Positions 29,524 to 39,509 of a stretch of DNA of 64,000 bases are shown in pieces. The position numbers and the translations under genes are program-made. Within the stretch, counting starts at the first letter, position 1; each line of letters opens with the position of its first letter. Origin of the DNA: Rugamonas fusca (GTDB lineage: Bacteria > Pseudomonadota > Gammaproteobacteria > Burkholderiales > Burkholderiaceae_D); NCBI RefSeq assembly GCF_014042365.1, contig NZ_JACEZS010000003.1, positions 1 to 64,000 of the forward strand, given 5' to 3'. Below the pieces are notes generated by a model. It had not been told where the DNA came from. It did not search any database and worked only from the letters and a program-made list of their open reading frames with translations.

Positions 29524-31473
29524 ATGACCCCTGCCACCCCACTGCCCACCGCACCGTTCGGCGCCTGGCCATCGACCATCAGCGCCGCGCGCGTGGCGGC
29601 CGGCGCCACGCCGCTGTCGCAACTGGCCGTGGGCGGGGCCGATGGCAGCGACCTCTACTGGCTGGCCGGCCGCGCCGCCGAGGCGGGCCGCAATACGCTG
29701 CTGCGCCACCGCGGCGCCACGACGGCCGAACTGACCCCGCTGCCCTACAACGTGCGCAGCCGCGTGCACGAATATGGCGGCGGCGCCTACCTGGTCGATG
29801 GCGACACCATCTACTTCTCCCATTACGCCGACAACCTGCTGTACCGCCAGGATGGCGACGGCCCGGCCGAGGCCCTGACCCGCCCCGGCAAGCAGCGCCA
29901 CGCCGACTTCGTGGCCGACCGCGCCCGCGCGCGCCTGATCAGCGTGCGCGAACTGCATGGCGACGATCCGCACGCGCAACCCGTCAACACCCTGTGCGCG
30001 ATCGCAGCGGACGGCACCGAGACGGTACTGGTGCAAGGGGCGGACTTCTACGCCGCGCCGCGCCTGTCGCCGGACGGCCGCCAGCTGGCCTGGCTGAGCT
30101 GGGACCATCCGCGCATGCCGTGGCAAGGCACGGAACTGTGGCTGGCGCCCGTGCAGGACGACGGCAGCCTGGGCGCGCCGCGCCGCGTGGCCGGCGGCCC
30201 GGAGGAAGCCGTGTGCCAGCCCGAATGGTCGCCGGCCGGCGTGCTGCACTTCGTGTCCGACCGCAGCGGATGGTGGAATCTGTACCGGCTGGCCGGCGAC
30301 CAGGTCCAGCCCCTGTGCCCGATGGAAGCCGAATTCGCCACCCCGCACTGGGTATTCGGCGCGTCCATGTACGGCTTCCGCTCGGCCGATGAGATCATCT
30401 GCACCTACATCGTGCAGGGCGTGAGCAAGCTGGCACGCCTGCACGTGGACAGCGGGCGGCTCGAAGACATCCCCAACCCCTACCAGGAAATCCGCGAACT
30501 GAAGGTGGGCCCCGGCTTCATCGCGCTGATGGGCGGCAGTCCCACCATCGCGCTGGAACTGGCCCGCATCGAATACACCAGCGAAGAAGTGGAAGTGCTG
30601 GCCCGTTCCATCGAGACACTGCCTGCCGTGGCCGAACTATCCGTGCCGCAGTCGATCAGCTACCCCAGCGCAAACGGCCGCACGGCGCACGCCTTCTTCT
30701 ACCCGCCCTGCAATCCGGCCGTGCAGGCGCCCGCGAACAGCCTGCCGCCCGTGATCGTCATCAGCCACGGCGGCCCCACCAGCATGACCACCAGCACCCT
30801 CAAGCTGGCCACCCAGTACTGGACCAGCCGTGGCTTCGGCGTGCTGGACGTGAACTACGGCGGCAGCGCCGGCTTCGGCCGCGCCTACCGCGATGCGCTC
30901 AAGGGCCAGTGGGGCATCGTCGACGTCGAGGACTGCATCGCCGGCGCGCGCGCGCTGGTGGAACGCGGCCTGGCCGACGGCGAGCGGCTGATCATCCGTG
31001 GCGGCAGCGCCGGCGGCCTGACCACGCTGTGCGCGCTGACCTTCCACGACGTGTTCAAGCTGGGCGCCAGCTACTACGGCGTGTCCGACCTCAAGGGCCT
31101 GGACCAGGACTCGCACAAGTTCGAATCGCACTACAACGAATACCTGATCGCCCCGCAGCCGGCGGCCGAGGCGCTGTACCAGGCCCGCTCGCCAATCAAC
31201 CACACGGACCGGCTGGCGCGGCCCATGATCTTCTTCCAGGGCCTGGACGACAAGGTGGTGCCGCCGCAGCAATCGGAAACCATGGTGGCGGCGCTGCGCG
31301 CGCGCGGCGTGCCGGTGGCCTACGTGCCGCTGGAAGGCGAAGGCCACGGCTTCCGCAAGGCCGAGAACATCGTGCGCACGCTGGAGGCGGAGCTGTACTT
31401 CTACCAGCGCCTGTTCGGCCTGCACCCGGGCGACGCGCCCGGCGCCGTCCACATCGACAACCTGCCCGCATGA
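29524..31473 (+). CDS. S9 family prolyl oligopeptidase / acylaminoacyl peptidase
   Basis: 649 residues without a signal peptide, so cytoplasmic. An N-terminal beta-propeller with repeated DG-Y/L motifs is followed by an alpha/beta hydrolase. The catalytic triad is visible: Ser495 in RGGSAGGL, Asp575 or Asp576 in QGLDDKVVP, His608 in EGHGF. The substrate is probably short peptides. A TTGGAG site precedes the start. Its stop overlaps the next start as ATGA, so it is translationally coupled to the SNF2 helicase. Confidence 0.85.
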   Translation: MTPATPLPTAPFGAWPSTISAARVAAGATPLSQLAVGGADGSDLYWLAGRAAEAGRNTLLRHRGATTAELTPLPYNVRSRVHEYGGGAYLVDGDTIYFSHYADNLLYRQDGDGPAEALTRPGKQRHADFVADRARARLISVRELHGDDPHAQPVNTLCAIAADGTETVLVQGADFYAAPRLSPDGRQLAWLSWDHPRMPWQGTELWLAPVQDDGSLGAPRRVAGGPEEAVCQPEWSPAGVLHFVSDRSGWWNLYRLAGDQVQPLCPMEAEFATPHWVFGASMYGFRSADEIICTYIVQGVSKLARLHVDSGRLEDIPNPYQEIRELKVGPGFIALMGGSPTIALELARIEYTSEEVEVLARSIETLPAVAELSVPQSISYPSANGRTAHAFFYPPCNPAVQAPANSLPPVIVISHGGPTSMTTSTLKLATQYWTSRGFGVLDVNYGGSAGFGRAYRDALKGQWGIVDVEDCIAGARALVERGLADGERLIIRGGSAGGLTTLCALTFHDVFKLGASYYGVSDLKGLDQDSHKFESHYNEYLIAPQPAAEALYQARSPINHTDRLARPMIFFQGLDDKVVPPQQSETMVAALRARGVPVAYVPLEGEGHGFRKAENIVRTLEAELYFYQRLFGLHPGDAPGAVHIDNLPA

Positions 31474-34400
31474 ACGAAACGCAGCTGCAGGCGGAATTCG
31501 ACGCGCTGGCCTACCACGAGAAAATGACGCTGGCCCTGCTCGCGCTGGTGGGCGAGCCGATGGGCCGCGCCACCATCCTCGACCACCTGAAGGCGGCCCG
31601 CATCGAGGACCAGCACGGCGACCAGCTCACCGTGGCGTCGCTGGATGACGCGCTGCGCAAGCTGGAACGACTGGCCTTCAGCAACGTGGTGACGGGACGC
31701 GGCCACAGCTGCAATCCTGGCCTGCGCTGGCCCGCCATCCGGGCCGCCATCGGCACCCATGCGCTCGACGACATCAGCCAGGCGCACGACTTGCTGGTGC
31801 CGCTGCGCCAGACCTGGAACACGGTGGAGCCGCGCAGTTACCGGGCCGGCGTGGCGCGCCTGCGCATGGCACTGCTGCGCGGCCAGGAACCACAGCGCGT
31901 GCTGCCGCTGCTGGCGTTCTGCCAGAATTGCTACGAAGCCGCCCAGCTGCATCCCATCATCGAGATTTTCGGCCGGCCGTTCGAGGCCGGCATGATCGCC
32001 CGCGTCCACCCGCTGCTGCAGGACGATATCCTGACGCTGCTGCTGCAAAACGCCCAGCGCGACTACGCCAGCGCGCCCGTGCTGCGCGAATTCACCGAAC
32101 AGCACTTCCAGCGCCGCCGCGCCGGCGGTGACGACGTGGCGCCCGCGCTGCGCCTGGCGCTGGCGGAAGACGCCATCCTGTGCGGCCGGCTGGACGACGC
32201 GGGCCGCTACCTGGAAGGCACGGCCGGCGCGCAGAGCCAGTTCCTGGCCAGCGTGATCGTGCTGCTGCGCGGCGCCGCCTCGGCCGCCATCGCCGGCTTC
32301 GACGCGGCGCTCAAGATGCTGCGGCGCGAATCGGGCAAGCGCAAGCAGCTGTTCGCGGGCATGGGCGGCTACCTGTACGTGCTGGCCATGCTGCGCCAGG
32401 GCGATGCGAAACTGGCCAAGGCAGCCGAAGCCTACCTGGAAGCGGCGCTGCGCGCGCCGCACAACCACGACAGCGCCGTCTACCAGCTGCTGGACCTGCT
32501 GCGCCAGGTGCGCGCCGGCACGCTGACGCCGGACACGGTGACCAGGCGCGCGTGGGAAACGGGACTGCAAGCCCAGATGTTCCAGGGCTTGCTGTATTTC
32601 TGGCTGTCGCAACCGCAGCTGGCCGATTACCGTCCGCAGTTGCAGGAACTGATGCAGCTGGCCGACAAAGCCGGCTACCACTTCATCGCCGGCCAGGCGG
32701 CCACCCTGCTGGGCCACCTGGGCGACGCGGAACAGGCGCAGCACGGCGCGGCCTTGCGCCGCCAGCACGGCTACGCCGACCTGAGCTCGTGGTTCGAGCG
32801 GCAGGAAGCGTGGCAGCGCCAGCTGGCCGCGCTGATCGCCCTGCAGCAGGACGCGGCGCCCGCGCCGGGCGGCAATGCGCGTCTGGCCTGGGTGCTGACC
32901 TTCCATCCGCGCTACGGCCTGACGGCAGTGGAGCCGCGCGAGCAGAAGCGCGATGCGCGCGGCATCTGGGGCAAGGGCCGCGCCGTGGCCTTGAAGCGGC
33001 TGCGCTTCGAAGCCGAGCAGTTCGATTTCCTCACGCCGCAGGATGTGCGCGCGTCCGAAGCGATCGGGGTAGCGCACCGCCATTACCATTCCTCGGGCCT
33101 GAGCTACGAGATCGACCCGCAGCGCGCGGCCGCCGCACTGGTGGGCCACCCGCTGCTGTTCTGGCACGACGCGCCCGACACGCGAGTCGAACTGCTGGCC
33201 GGCGAACCGGAACTGCTGATCCGCAAGCAGGGCGAGAACCTGACGATCACGCTGCAGCCGCCCATTCCCGACGACGGCAGCACCGTCATCATCAACAAGG
33301 AAACGCCAACCCGGCTGCGCGTGATCCAGATCCTCGACGAACACCGCCGCATCGGCGCCATCGTCGGCGCCGGCCTGACCGTGCCGCGCCACGCGGAACA
33401 GCAGGTGCTGCAGGCGATCGGTTCGATCTCGTCGCTGGTGACGGTGCAGTCGGAAATCGGCGGCGCCGGCGCCGACATGGAGCAGGTGGCGGCCGACGCC
33501 CGCCTGCACGTGCACCTGCTGCCCTACCAGCACGGCCTGAAGATGCAGTTGCTGGTGCGGCCGCTGGCCGGCGGCGCCTACTACCCGCCCGGCACGGGCG
33601 CCGACAGCGTGATCGCGGACGCCGGCGGCAAGCCGGTGCAGGCGCGCCGCGACCTGAACGGCGAACGCGACGCGGAGCGTGCTCTCGTGGCGCGCTGCCC
33701 CATCCTCGAATCGGCCGAGCAGGAACACGGCGAATGGCTGCTGGGCCAACCGGCGCTGTGCTTGCAATTGCTGGTGGAATTGCAGGCGCTGGACCCGGAC
33801 AGCATCGTGCTGGCCTGGCCGGAAGGCGAAAGTTTCCGCGTCACGCCCAAGGTGGGCAGCGGCCAGCTGCGGCTGGCCATCAAGAGCCACAAGGACTGGT
33901 TCGCGGCCAGCGGCGAAGTGCAGGTGGACGAGAACCAGGTGCTGGACCTGCGCACCCTGCTGGAGCTGATGCACACCAGCCAGGGACGTTTCGTGGAACT
34001 GGGCGAGAATCGCTTCCTGGCGCTGACCGAGGAACTGCACCGCCGCCTGCGCGAAGTGTCGGCCTACGGCGAGTTGACGGGCGACGGCGTGCGCCTGCAT
34101 CCGCTGGCCGCGTTCGCACTGGAGGAACTGGCCGACGACGCGGGCGGGCTGAAAGCGGACAAGCTGTGGCGCGAGCACCTGGCCCGCATGCAGGCGCGCA
34201 CGGCGTTCGTGCCGCAGCTGCCCAGCACCTTGCAGGCCGACCTGCGCGACTACCAGCGCGAAGGCTACGACTGGCTGGCGCGCCTGGCACATTGGGGCGT
34301 GGGCGCCTGCCTGGCCGATGACATGGGACTGGGCAAGACGCTGCAGGCGCTGGCCCTGATCCTGGCGCGCGCGCCGCAAGGGCCGACGCTGGTGGTCGCG

Positions 34401-35633
34401 CCCACCTCCGTGTGCCTGAACTGGGTCAGCGAGGCGGCCCGCTTCGCGCCCACGCTCAACGTCAAGCTGTTCGGCGCGGGCGACCGCGGCGAGACCTTGT
34501 CCACGCTGCAGCCTTACGACCTGGTGGTGGCCAGCTATGGCCTGCTGCAACTGGAGGCGAAACTGTTCGCCGGCGTGCGCTGGCACACCATCGTGCTCGA
34601 CGAGGCGCAAGCCATCAAGAACGGCGCCACCAAGCGCTCGCAGGCCGTGATGGCCTTGCAGGGCGACTTCAAGATGGTGGCCACCGGCACGCCGCTGGAA
34701 AACCACCTGGGCGAATTGTGGAACCTGTTCCGCTTCATCAATCCCGGCCTGCTGGGCAGCATCGAGCAATTCAACCTGCGCTTCGCGGGGCCGATCGAAA
34801 AGGCCCAGAACCACAAGGCGGAAGTGGGCGCGCGCCAGCGCTTGCGGCGCCTGATCCAGCCCTTCATCCTGCGCCGCACCAAGGCCCAGGTACTGGCCGA
34901 GCTGCCCTCGCGCACCGAGATCACGCTGGAGGTCGAGCTGTCGAAGGAGGAGACGGCGCTGTACGAATCGCTGCGCCGCGCGGCGCTGGAGAACCTGGAG
35001 CAGGTGGAAGGCCCGGCCGACCGCAAGACCATCCAGATCCTGGCCGAGATCATGAAGCTGCGCCGCGCCTGCTGCAACCCGCAGCTGGTGGCGCCGGCCC
35101 TGGGGCTGGCCAGCAGCAAGCTGGCCGCGTTCGCGGAACTGCTGGAAGGCTTGCTCGACAACCGCCACAAGGTGCTCGTGTTCAGCCAGTTCGTCGACCA
35201 CCTGAAGCTGATCCGCGACCACCTGGACGCCAACGGCATCCGCTACCAGTACCTTGATGGCGCCACCCCCATGCAGGAACGTAAGACGCGGGTCGACGCG
35301 TTCCAGGCCGGCGACGGTGATGTGTTCCTGATCAGCCTGAAGGCGGGCGGCATGGGCATCAACCTGACGGCGGCCGACTACGTGATCCACATGGACCCGT
35401 GGTGGAATCCGGCCGTGGAGGACCAGGCCTCGGACCGCGCCCACCGCATGGGCCAGCAGCGGCCCGTCACCATCTACCGGCTGGTGGCGCGCCACACGAT
35501 CGAGGAAGGCATCGTGGCGCTGCACCAGCACAAGCGCGACCTGGCCGACAGCCTGCTCGATGGCAGCGACCTGGCGGCGCGCATGTCGGCGGCCGACATG
35601 CTGGCCATGCTGGCCGAAGGCATGCAGCGCTGA
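31470..35633 (+). CDS. Large SNF2-family DEAD/DEAH helicase
   Basis: 1387 residues. The C-terminal third is a Swi2/Snf2 ATPase: DDMGLGKT near 949, APTSVCLNW, DEAQAIKN near 1043, ATGTPLENHLGELWNL, FSQFVDHL and SDRAHRMGQ near 1319. About 900 N-terminal residues are largely helical and TPR-like at first, with a domain akin to bacterial SNF2-associated regions just before the motor; I recognise no nuclease. Such proteins remodel protein-DNA or RNA polymerase complexes. The start overlaps the stop of the S9 peptidase by four bases. A defence function cannot be inferred from this context. Confidence 0.85.
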   Translation: MNETQLQAEFDALAYHEKMTLALLALVGEPMGRATILDHLKAARIEDQHGDQLTVASLDDALRKLERLAFSNVVTGRGHSCNPGLRWPAIRAAIGTHALDDISQAHDLLVPLRQTWNTVEPRSYRAGVARLRMALLRGQEPQRVLPLLAFCQNCYEAAQLHPIIEIFGRPFEAGMIARVHPLLQDDILTLLLQNAQRDYASAPVLREFTEQHFQRRRAGGDDVAPALRLALAEDAILCGRLDDAGRYLEGTAGAQSQFLASVIVLLRGAASAAIAGFDAALKMLRRESGKRKQLFAGMGGYLYVLAMLRQGDAKLAKAAEAYLEAALRAPHNHDSAVYQLLDLLRQVRAGTLTPDTVTRRAWETGLQAQMFQGLLYFWLSQPQLADYRPQLQELMQLADKAGYHFIAGQAATLLGHLGDAEQAQHGAALRRQHGYADLSSWFERQEAWQRQLAALIALQQDAAPAPGGNARLAWVLTFHPRYGLTAVEPREQKRDARGIWGKGRAVALKRLRFEAEQFDFLTPQDVRASEAIGVAHRHYHSSGLSYEIDPQRAAAALVGHPLLFWHDAPDTRVELLAGEPELLIRKQGENLTITLQPPIPDDGSTVIINKETPTRLRVIQILDEHRRIGAIVGAGLTVPRHAEQQVLQAIGSISSLVTVQSEIGGAGADMEQVAADARLHVHLLPYQHGLKMQLLVRPLAGGAYYPPGTGADSVIADAGGKPVQARRDLNGERDAERALVARCPILESAEQEHGEWLLGQPALCLQLLVELQALDPDSIVLAWPEGESFRVTPKVGSGQLRLAIKSHKDWFAASGEVQVDENQVLDLRTLLELMHTSQGRFVELGENRFLALTEELHRRLREVSAYGELTGDGVRLHPLAAFALEELADDAGGLKADKLWREHLARMQARTAFVPQLPSTLQADLRDYQREGYDWLARLAHWGVGACLADDMGLGKTLQALALILARAPQGPTLVVAPTSVCLNWVSEAARFAPTLNVKLFGAGDRGETLSTLQPYDLVVASYGLLQLEAKLFAGVRWHTIVLDEAQAIKNGATKRSQAVMALQGDFKMVATGTPLENHLGELWNLFRFINPGLLGSIEQFNLRFAGPIEKAQNHKAEVGARQRLRRLIQPFILRRTKAQVLAELPSRTEITLEVELSKEETALYESLRRAALENLEQVEGPADRKTIQILAEIMKLRRACCNPQLVAPALGLASSKLAAFAELLEGLLDNRHKVLVFSQFVDHLKLIRDHLDANGIRYQYLDGATPMQERKTRVDAFQAGDGDVFLISLKAGGMGINLTAADYVIHMDPWWNPAVEDQASDRAHRMGQQRPVTIYRLVARHTIEEGIVALHQHKRDLADSLLDGSDLAARMSAADMLAMLAEGMQR

Positions 35634-35660
35634 CGGCCCGCGCTACTTGTAGCGGCATGT

Positions 35661-35685
35661 AACGGGCGCCCTCGCGGGCCCCGTT
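35661..35685 (+). terminator. Probable terminator of the SNF2 gene
   Basis: Arms AACGGG-C-GCCC and GGGC-C-CCGTT with a 4-base loop, 28 bases after the stop codon; the T-run is only three bases. Confidence 0.5.
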
Positions 35686-35775
35686 TAGTGATAATCTCCC
35701 ACGCTTGACCTTGGCGCGCCGCCCCAAACCTGCGAATATGCGCGTCTTGCCCAAACATACACGAGGCTGCTTTTT

Positions 35776-37740
35776 ATGATGAAGACCCATATCGCGCTGG
35801 CTGCCCTGCTAACGTCGATCGCGCTGGCGCCGGCCAGCGCCAGCACCCATCAACACCATGCCAAGGCGGCCGCCAGCACGGCCAAGTCGGGGACCAAGAG
35901 TTCGTCCCACGGCAAACATGCCAAAGGCGACAGCAAGAGCGGTAGCAAAAGCGGCGGCAACAGTAGCAGCAAGCACGGCAAGGGTAAATCGCACGCCGCC
36001 GCGCCGGTAGCGGCCGCCGCCACCGTGGCCGCCGCCGTCCACCACGCCCAGCCCGTGTCGCCGGAGCGGCGCCAGGACAAGGCGCTCGACGCGCTCAGCG
36101 TGCAATTCCTGAACGCCCTGTGGCGCATCGACCCCGAAAGCGCGCTCTACGCCGGCAAGTACGATACGGCCGCCACCATGACCGTCTACGACCCGGCCAC
36201 GCTGGCCAAGGAGCAGGCGTTCACGAACGACTGGCTGGACCGCTTCGCCAAGGTCGACACGCGCCAGCTGTCGGCCAGCAGGCGCACCGACCTGGCCCTG
36301 CTCATCAACAAGCTGAACTCGGACCGCTTCAACCTGACCACGTTCCGCGAATACCAGTGGAATCCCGCGCTGTACAACGTGGCCGGCCCGATCGACCTGA
36401 TCCTCAACACGAAATACGCGGCCAAGCCGCAGCGCCTGCGCACGCTGCTCAAGCGCATCGCCAGCATTCCCGCCTACTATGACGCGGCCCGCGCCAACCT
36501 GGTCAACCCCACGCCCGAGCACACCAAGCTGGCCATCGCGCAGGCGCCCGGCGTGCTCGCCATGCTGACCCAGCTGGACAAGGAAGCGCAAGCCTCCATC
36601 CTCACGCCGGTGGAAAAGCAGTTGTTCACCCAGCGCATCAACGCGGCGCTGACGGCCGTGGATGGCTACGTCGCCTTCCTGACGGACCTGGACCAGACCA
36701 TGGCCAAGAACGGCACGGGCCGCTCGTTCCGCATCGGCAAGGACTTGTACGAGCAAAAATTCGCGTATGACATCCAGTCCGGCAGCACGGCCGAGGAGAC
36801 TTACCGCAAGGCGCTGGCCGCCCGCGAGGAATTGCTGGCCAATATGGACAAGCTGTCCGACGAGCTGTGGAGCAAGACCATGGGCGACGCCGCCAAGCCG
36901 GACGACCGCTACGCCAAGATCGGCATGGTGATCGACAAGCTGTCGAGCCACCACGTGGCGCGTGAGAATTTCTTCAACGAGATCCGGCGCCAGGTGCCGT
37001 TGCTGCAGGACTGGGTGATCAGCCATGACCTGCTCACGCTCGATCCCAACAAGCAGCTCGAAGTGCGGGCCACCCCGGCCTACCAGAGCGGCGTGGCCGG
37101 CGCCAGCATCGACGCACCCGGCCCCTACCGCCCGCAGGACCGCACCTACTACAACGTGACCCCGCTCGACGGCGCCACGCCGGAAGCGGCCGAAAGCAGT
37201 CTGCGCGAGTACAACGACTGGATCCTGCAGATCCTCAACATCCACGAAGCCATTCCGGGCCACTACGCGCAGCTGGTGTATGCCAACCGCTCGCCATCGA
37301 TCGTCAAATCCATCTTCGGCAATGGCGCCATGGTGGAAGGCTGGGCCGTGTATGGCGAGCGCATGATGCTCGAATCGGGCTACGGCGACAATGCGCCCGA
37401 GATGTGGCTGATGTGGTCCAAGTGGAACCTGCGCAGCGTGACCAACACCATCCTCGACTACAGCGTGCACGTGCTGGGCATGACGCAGGAACAGGCCATG
37501 GACCTGCTCACGCGCCAGGCGTTCCAGACCCGCAGCGAGGCGGAGGAGAAATGGCACCGGGTGCAGGTGACGTCGGTGCAGCTGACCAGCTATTTCAGCG
37601 GCTACAGCGAAATCATGGAATTGCGCGAGCAGCGCAAGCAGGCGCTGGGCAGCAAGTTCTCGCTCAAGCAATTCCACGAGCAATTCCTCAGCTACGGCAG
37701 CGCGCCGGTGCGCATGATCCGCGAACTGATGACGCAGTAA
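35776..37740 (+). CDS. DUF885 family secreted protein with low-complexity linker
   Basis: 654 residues. A signal peptide (MMKTHIALAALLTSIALAPA, cleavage near ASA) is followed by about 70 residues of Ser, Lys, Gly, His and Ala, then a DUF885 domain. The motif HEAIPGHYAQ near residue 493 and the downstream EGWAVYGERMM give an M1/M32-like HExxH variant with a zinc-metallopeptidase appearance; no substrate is known. It is monocistronic and ends in a terminator. Confidence 0.8.
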   Translation: MMKTHIALAALLTSIALAPASASTHQHHAKAAASTAKSGTKSSSHGKHAKGDSKSGSKSGGNSSSKHGKGKSHAAAPVAAAATVAAAVHHAQPVSPERRQDKALDALSVQFLNALWRIDPESALYAGKYDTAATMTVYDPATLAKEQAFTNDWLDRFAKVDTRQLSASRRTDLALLINKLNSDRFNLTTFREYQWNPALYNVAGPIDLILNTKYAAKPQRLRTLLKRIASIPAYYDAARANLVNPTPEHTKLAIAQAPGVLAMLTQLDKEAQASILTPVEKQLFTQRINAALTAVDGYVAFLTDLDQTMAKNGTGRSFRIGKDLYEQKFAYDIQSGSTAEETYRKALAAREELLANMDKLSDELWSKTMGDAAKPDDRYAKIGMVIDKLSSHHVARENFFNEIRRQVPLLQDWVISHDLLTLDPNKQLEVRATPAYQSGVAGASIDAPGPYRPQDRTYYNVTPLDGATPEAAESSLREYNDWILQILNIHEAIPGHYAQLVYANRSPSIVKSIFGNGAMVEGWAVYGERMMLESGYGDNAPEMWLMWSKWNLRSVTNTILDYSVHVLGMTQEQAMDLLTRQAFQTRSEAEEKWHRVQVTSVQLTSYFSGYSEIMELREQRKQALGSKFSLKQFHEQFLSYGSAPVRMIRELMTQ

Positions 37741-37762
37741 AGGACGCACGCGCAGGGCAAGG

Positions 37763-37790
37763 ACGGGACGCTGCGGGCGTCCCGTTTGCT
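37763..37790 (+). terminator. Rho-independent terminator of the DUF885 gene
   Basis: Eight-base perfect arms ACGGGACG and CGTCCCGT followed by a T-rich stretch, 23 bases after the stop codon. Confidence 0.75.
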
Positions 37791-37867
37791 TTCTGGCGTT
37801 CAAGGGAAGCAACTTTGGGGGCGGGCGTTCAGCTCTCTGCCGCGTCCCAGCGCACGGCGCTGCGCCG

Positions 37868-38623
37868 TCAGGACGTCTCTTCCGGCGCCTGGGTCACGCG
37901 AACAAATATGGGCGCCACCAGCAGGCCCAGCTCGAACAGCAGGCACATGGGCAGGGCCAGCGAGAACTGGCTGACGATGTCGGGCGGCGTGACGATGGCC
38001 GCCACCACGAAGGCACCGACGATGGCGTAGGGCCGCACTTCCTTGAGCTTTTCCACGCTCACCAGGCCCATGCGCACCAGGATCACCACCACCACGGGCA
38101 CTTCGAACGTGGCGCCGAACGCCAGACACATGGACATGACGAAATCGAGATAGTTTTCGATATCGGGCGTGACGGCGATCGACTGCGGCGAGAAATCGTT
38201 GATAAACTTGAACACGCGGCCGAACACGAAGAAGTAGCAGAACGCCACACCCATCATGAACAGCACCGAGGACGAGATGACGAGCGGCGCGATCAGCCGC
38301 TTCTCATGCGCGTACAGGCCGGGCGCGATGAAGGCCCACAACTGGTACAGCACCCACGGCAGGGCCAGGATGAAGGCGATCACCAGCGTCACCTTCATCG
38401 GCACCAAAAAGGGGGCGATGACGCCGGTGGCGATCATCTTCGAGCCCACCGGCAGCGAGGCGATCATCGGGCGCGCGATGATGTCGTAGATGTGCGAGGG
38501 ACCGGGCCACACCAGCAGCCCGACGCACACCAGCACGATGCCGATCGACGCCTTCACCAGGCGGTCGCGCAGCTCGATCAGGTGGGAAATAAAGGTTTCT
38601 TCGCCCGGCGCAGGTGTAGTCAT
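37868..38623 (-). CDS. tatC: Twin-arginine translocase subunit TatC
   Basis: 251 residues with six membrane segments. The N-terminal FISHLIELRDRL and the loop FFVFGRVFKFINDF are conserved in TatC, the receptor for twin-arginine signal peptides. It starts immediately after the tatB stop codon and closes the tatABC operon, which follows the HIT and his genes on the same strand. Confidence 0.95.
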   Translation of the reverse strand: MTTPAPGEETFISHLIELRDRLVKASIGIVLVCVGLLVWPGPSHIYDIIARPMIASLPVGSKMIATGVIAPFLVPMKVTLVIAFILALPWVLYQLWAFIAPGLYAHEKRLIAPLVISSSVLFMMGVAFCYFFVFGRVFKFINDFSPQSIAVTPDIENYLDFVMSMCLAFGATFEVPVVVVILVRMGLVSVEKLKEVRPYAIVGAFVVAAIVTPPDIVSQFSLALPMCLLFELGLLVAPIFVRVTQAPEETS

Positions 38624-39118
38624 TTAGTAAAACGAGGAGGAGGAATTGCCGCGCGGGCGGAAACGGGCCACGCGCGCCGCGGCCGACGTCACATGCATCT
38701 TGCCGCCGTGGCGCTGCTTGTACCAGCCGGGAATGGCGGAGTTGCGCACCAGCTTCTTGCGGCGGAACTCGCGCGCCTTGCGCGCCAGGTCGTCCGGGGT
38801 GGCACTGATCAGGCGCTCGGTGGTCGGCAAGGGCGTGCCATCCCAGGCGCCTTGAATTTCGCCCAGGTTGTCCGAGACGGCTTTTTCCACGTCCTGTTTG
38901 ACGTTCTGGGCCGCCTGCTGCACTTCCTTTTGCAAATTCTTCAACTCTTCCATCTCGATCTCGCGCGAGACTTCCGATTTGACTTCGTTCAGGTAACGCT
39001 GAGCCCGGCCGTACAAAGACCCGGCCATCCGCGCCACCTTGGGCAGCTTTTCGGGACCGATAACGACCAGGGCGACGACGCCGATAATGGCTAGTTTGGA
39101 AAGACCGAGATCGATCAT
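38624..39118 (-). CDS. tatB: Twin-arginine translocase subunit TatB
   Basis: 164 residues. One N-terminal membrane helix (MIDLGLSKLAIIGVVALVVI), the GPEKLP hinge and a long amphipathic and charged helix identify TatB. The C-terminus ends in a Ser-rich tail. It is directly joined to tatC and lies 42 bases after tatA. Confidence 0.95.
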   Translation of the reverse strand: MIDLGLSKLAIIGVVALVVIGPEKLPKVARMAGSLYGRAQRYLNEVKSEVSREIEMEELKNLQKEVQQAAQNVKQDVEKAVSDNLGEIQGAWDGTPLPTTERLISATPDDLARKAREFRRKKLVRNSAIPGWYKQRHGGKMHVTSAAARVARFRPRGNSSSSFY

Positions 39119-39160
39119 AAGGGGCAGGCTATCGCGGTCGGGGCCGGAACCCCGCGCCGC

Positions 39161-39367
39161 TTACAGCTTGTTCTTCTCTTTCGCGTCGACGTCGATGGTG
39201 GGCGGGGTGGTGGCCGCCGGCTTGTCTTCCTCGCCGCGCACGCCATCCTTGAAGCCCTTGACGGCCTTGCCGATGTCCGAACCGATGTTGCCCAGCTTTT
39301 TGGTACCGAACACCAGCATCACGACCACCAGCACGATCAGCCAGTGCCAAATACTCATAGAACCCAT
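39161..39367 (-). CDS. tatA: Twin-arginine translocase subunit TatA
   Basis: 68 residues. Start at 39367 ([20 protein letters not shown]) because AAGGGG lies about eight bases upstream; betaproteobacterial TatA proteins begin this way. The FGTKKL hinge and short amphipathic helix are present, with a Pro/Thr-rich acidic tail. It forms the translocation pore for folded proteins. Confidence 0.95.
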   Translation of the reverse strand: MGSMSIWHWLIVLVVVMLVFGTKKLGNIGSDIGKAVKGFKDGVRGEEDKPAATTPPTIDVDAKEKNKL

Positions 39368-39509
39368 CTTAATCCCCTTGCAAGGGCTTACGCCCAAAGA
39401 ATTCAGTGATAACCAATACGCACAGTATAAGCGATGCGCGGGCCGTCATGTACTTGTCACATGGACTAACATGATCTCGTCCGGAATGCTTACCCGTGCC
39501 GCGCGCCGC

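Noticed and set aside
30909-31469. Upstream extension of the SNF2 helicase gene
   Set aside because: The extension overlaps the S9 peptidase gene in another frame and is Arg/Gly-rich; the ATG at 31470 with ATGA overlap is the natural start.
31401-35531. Minus-strand frame of 1376 codons
   Set aside because: Mirror image of the SNF2 helicase gene, without recognisable domains.
31470-35633. SNF2 helicase as part of a known defence system
   Set aside because: The neighbours (S9 peptidase, DUF885, hemE) are not defence genes, and no nuclease, methylase or phospholipase domain is seen in the protein.
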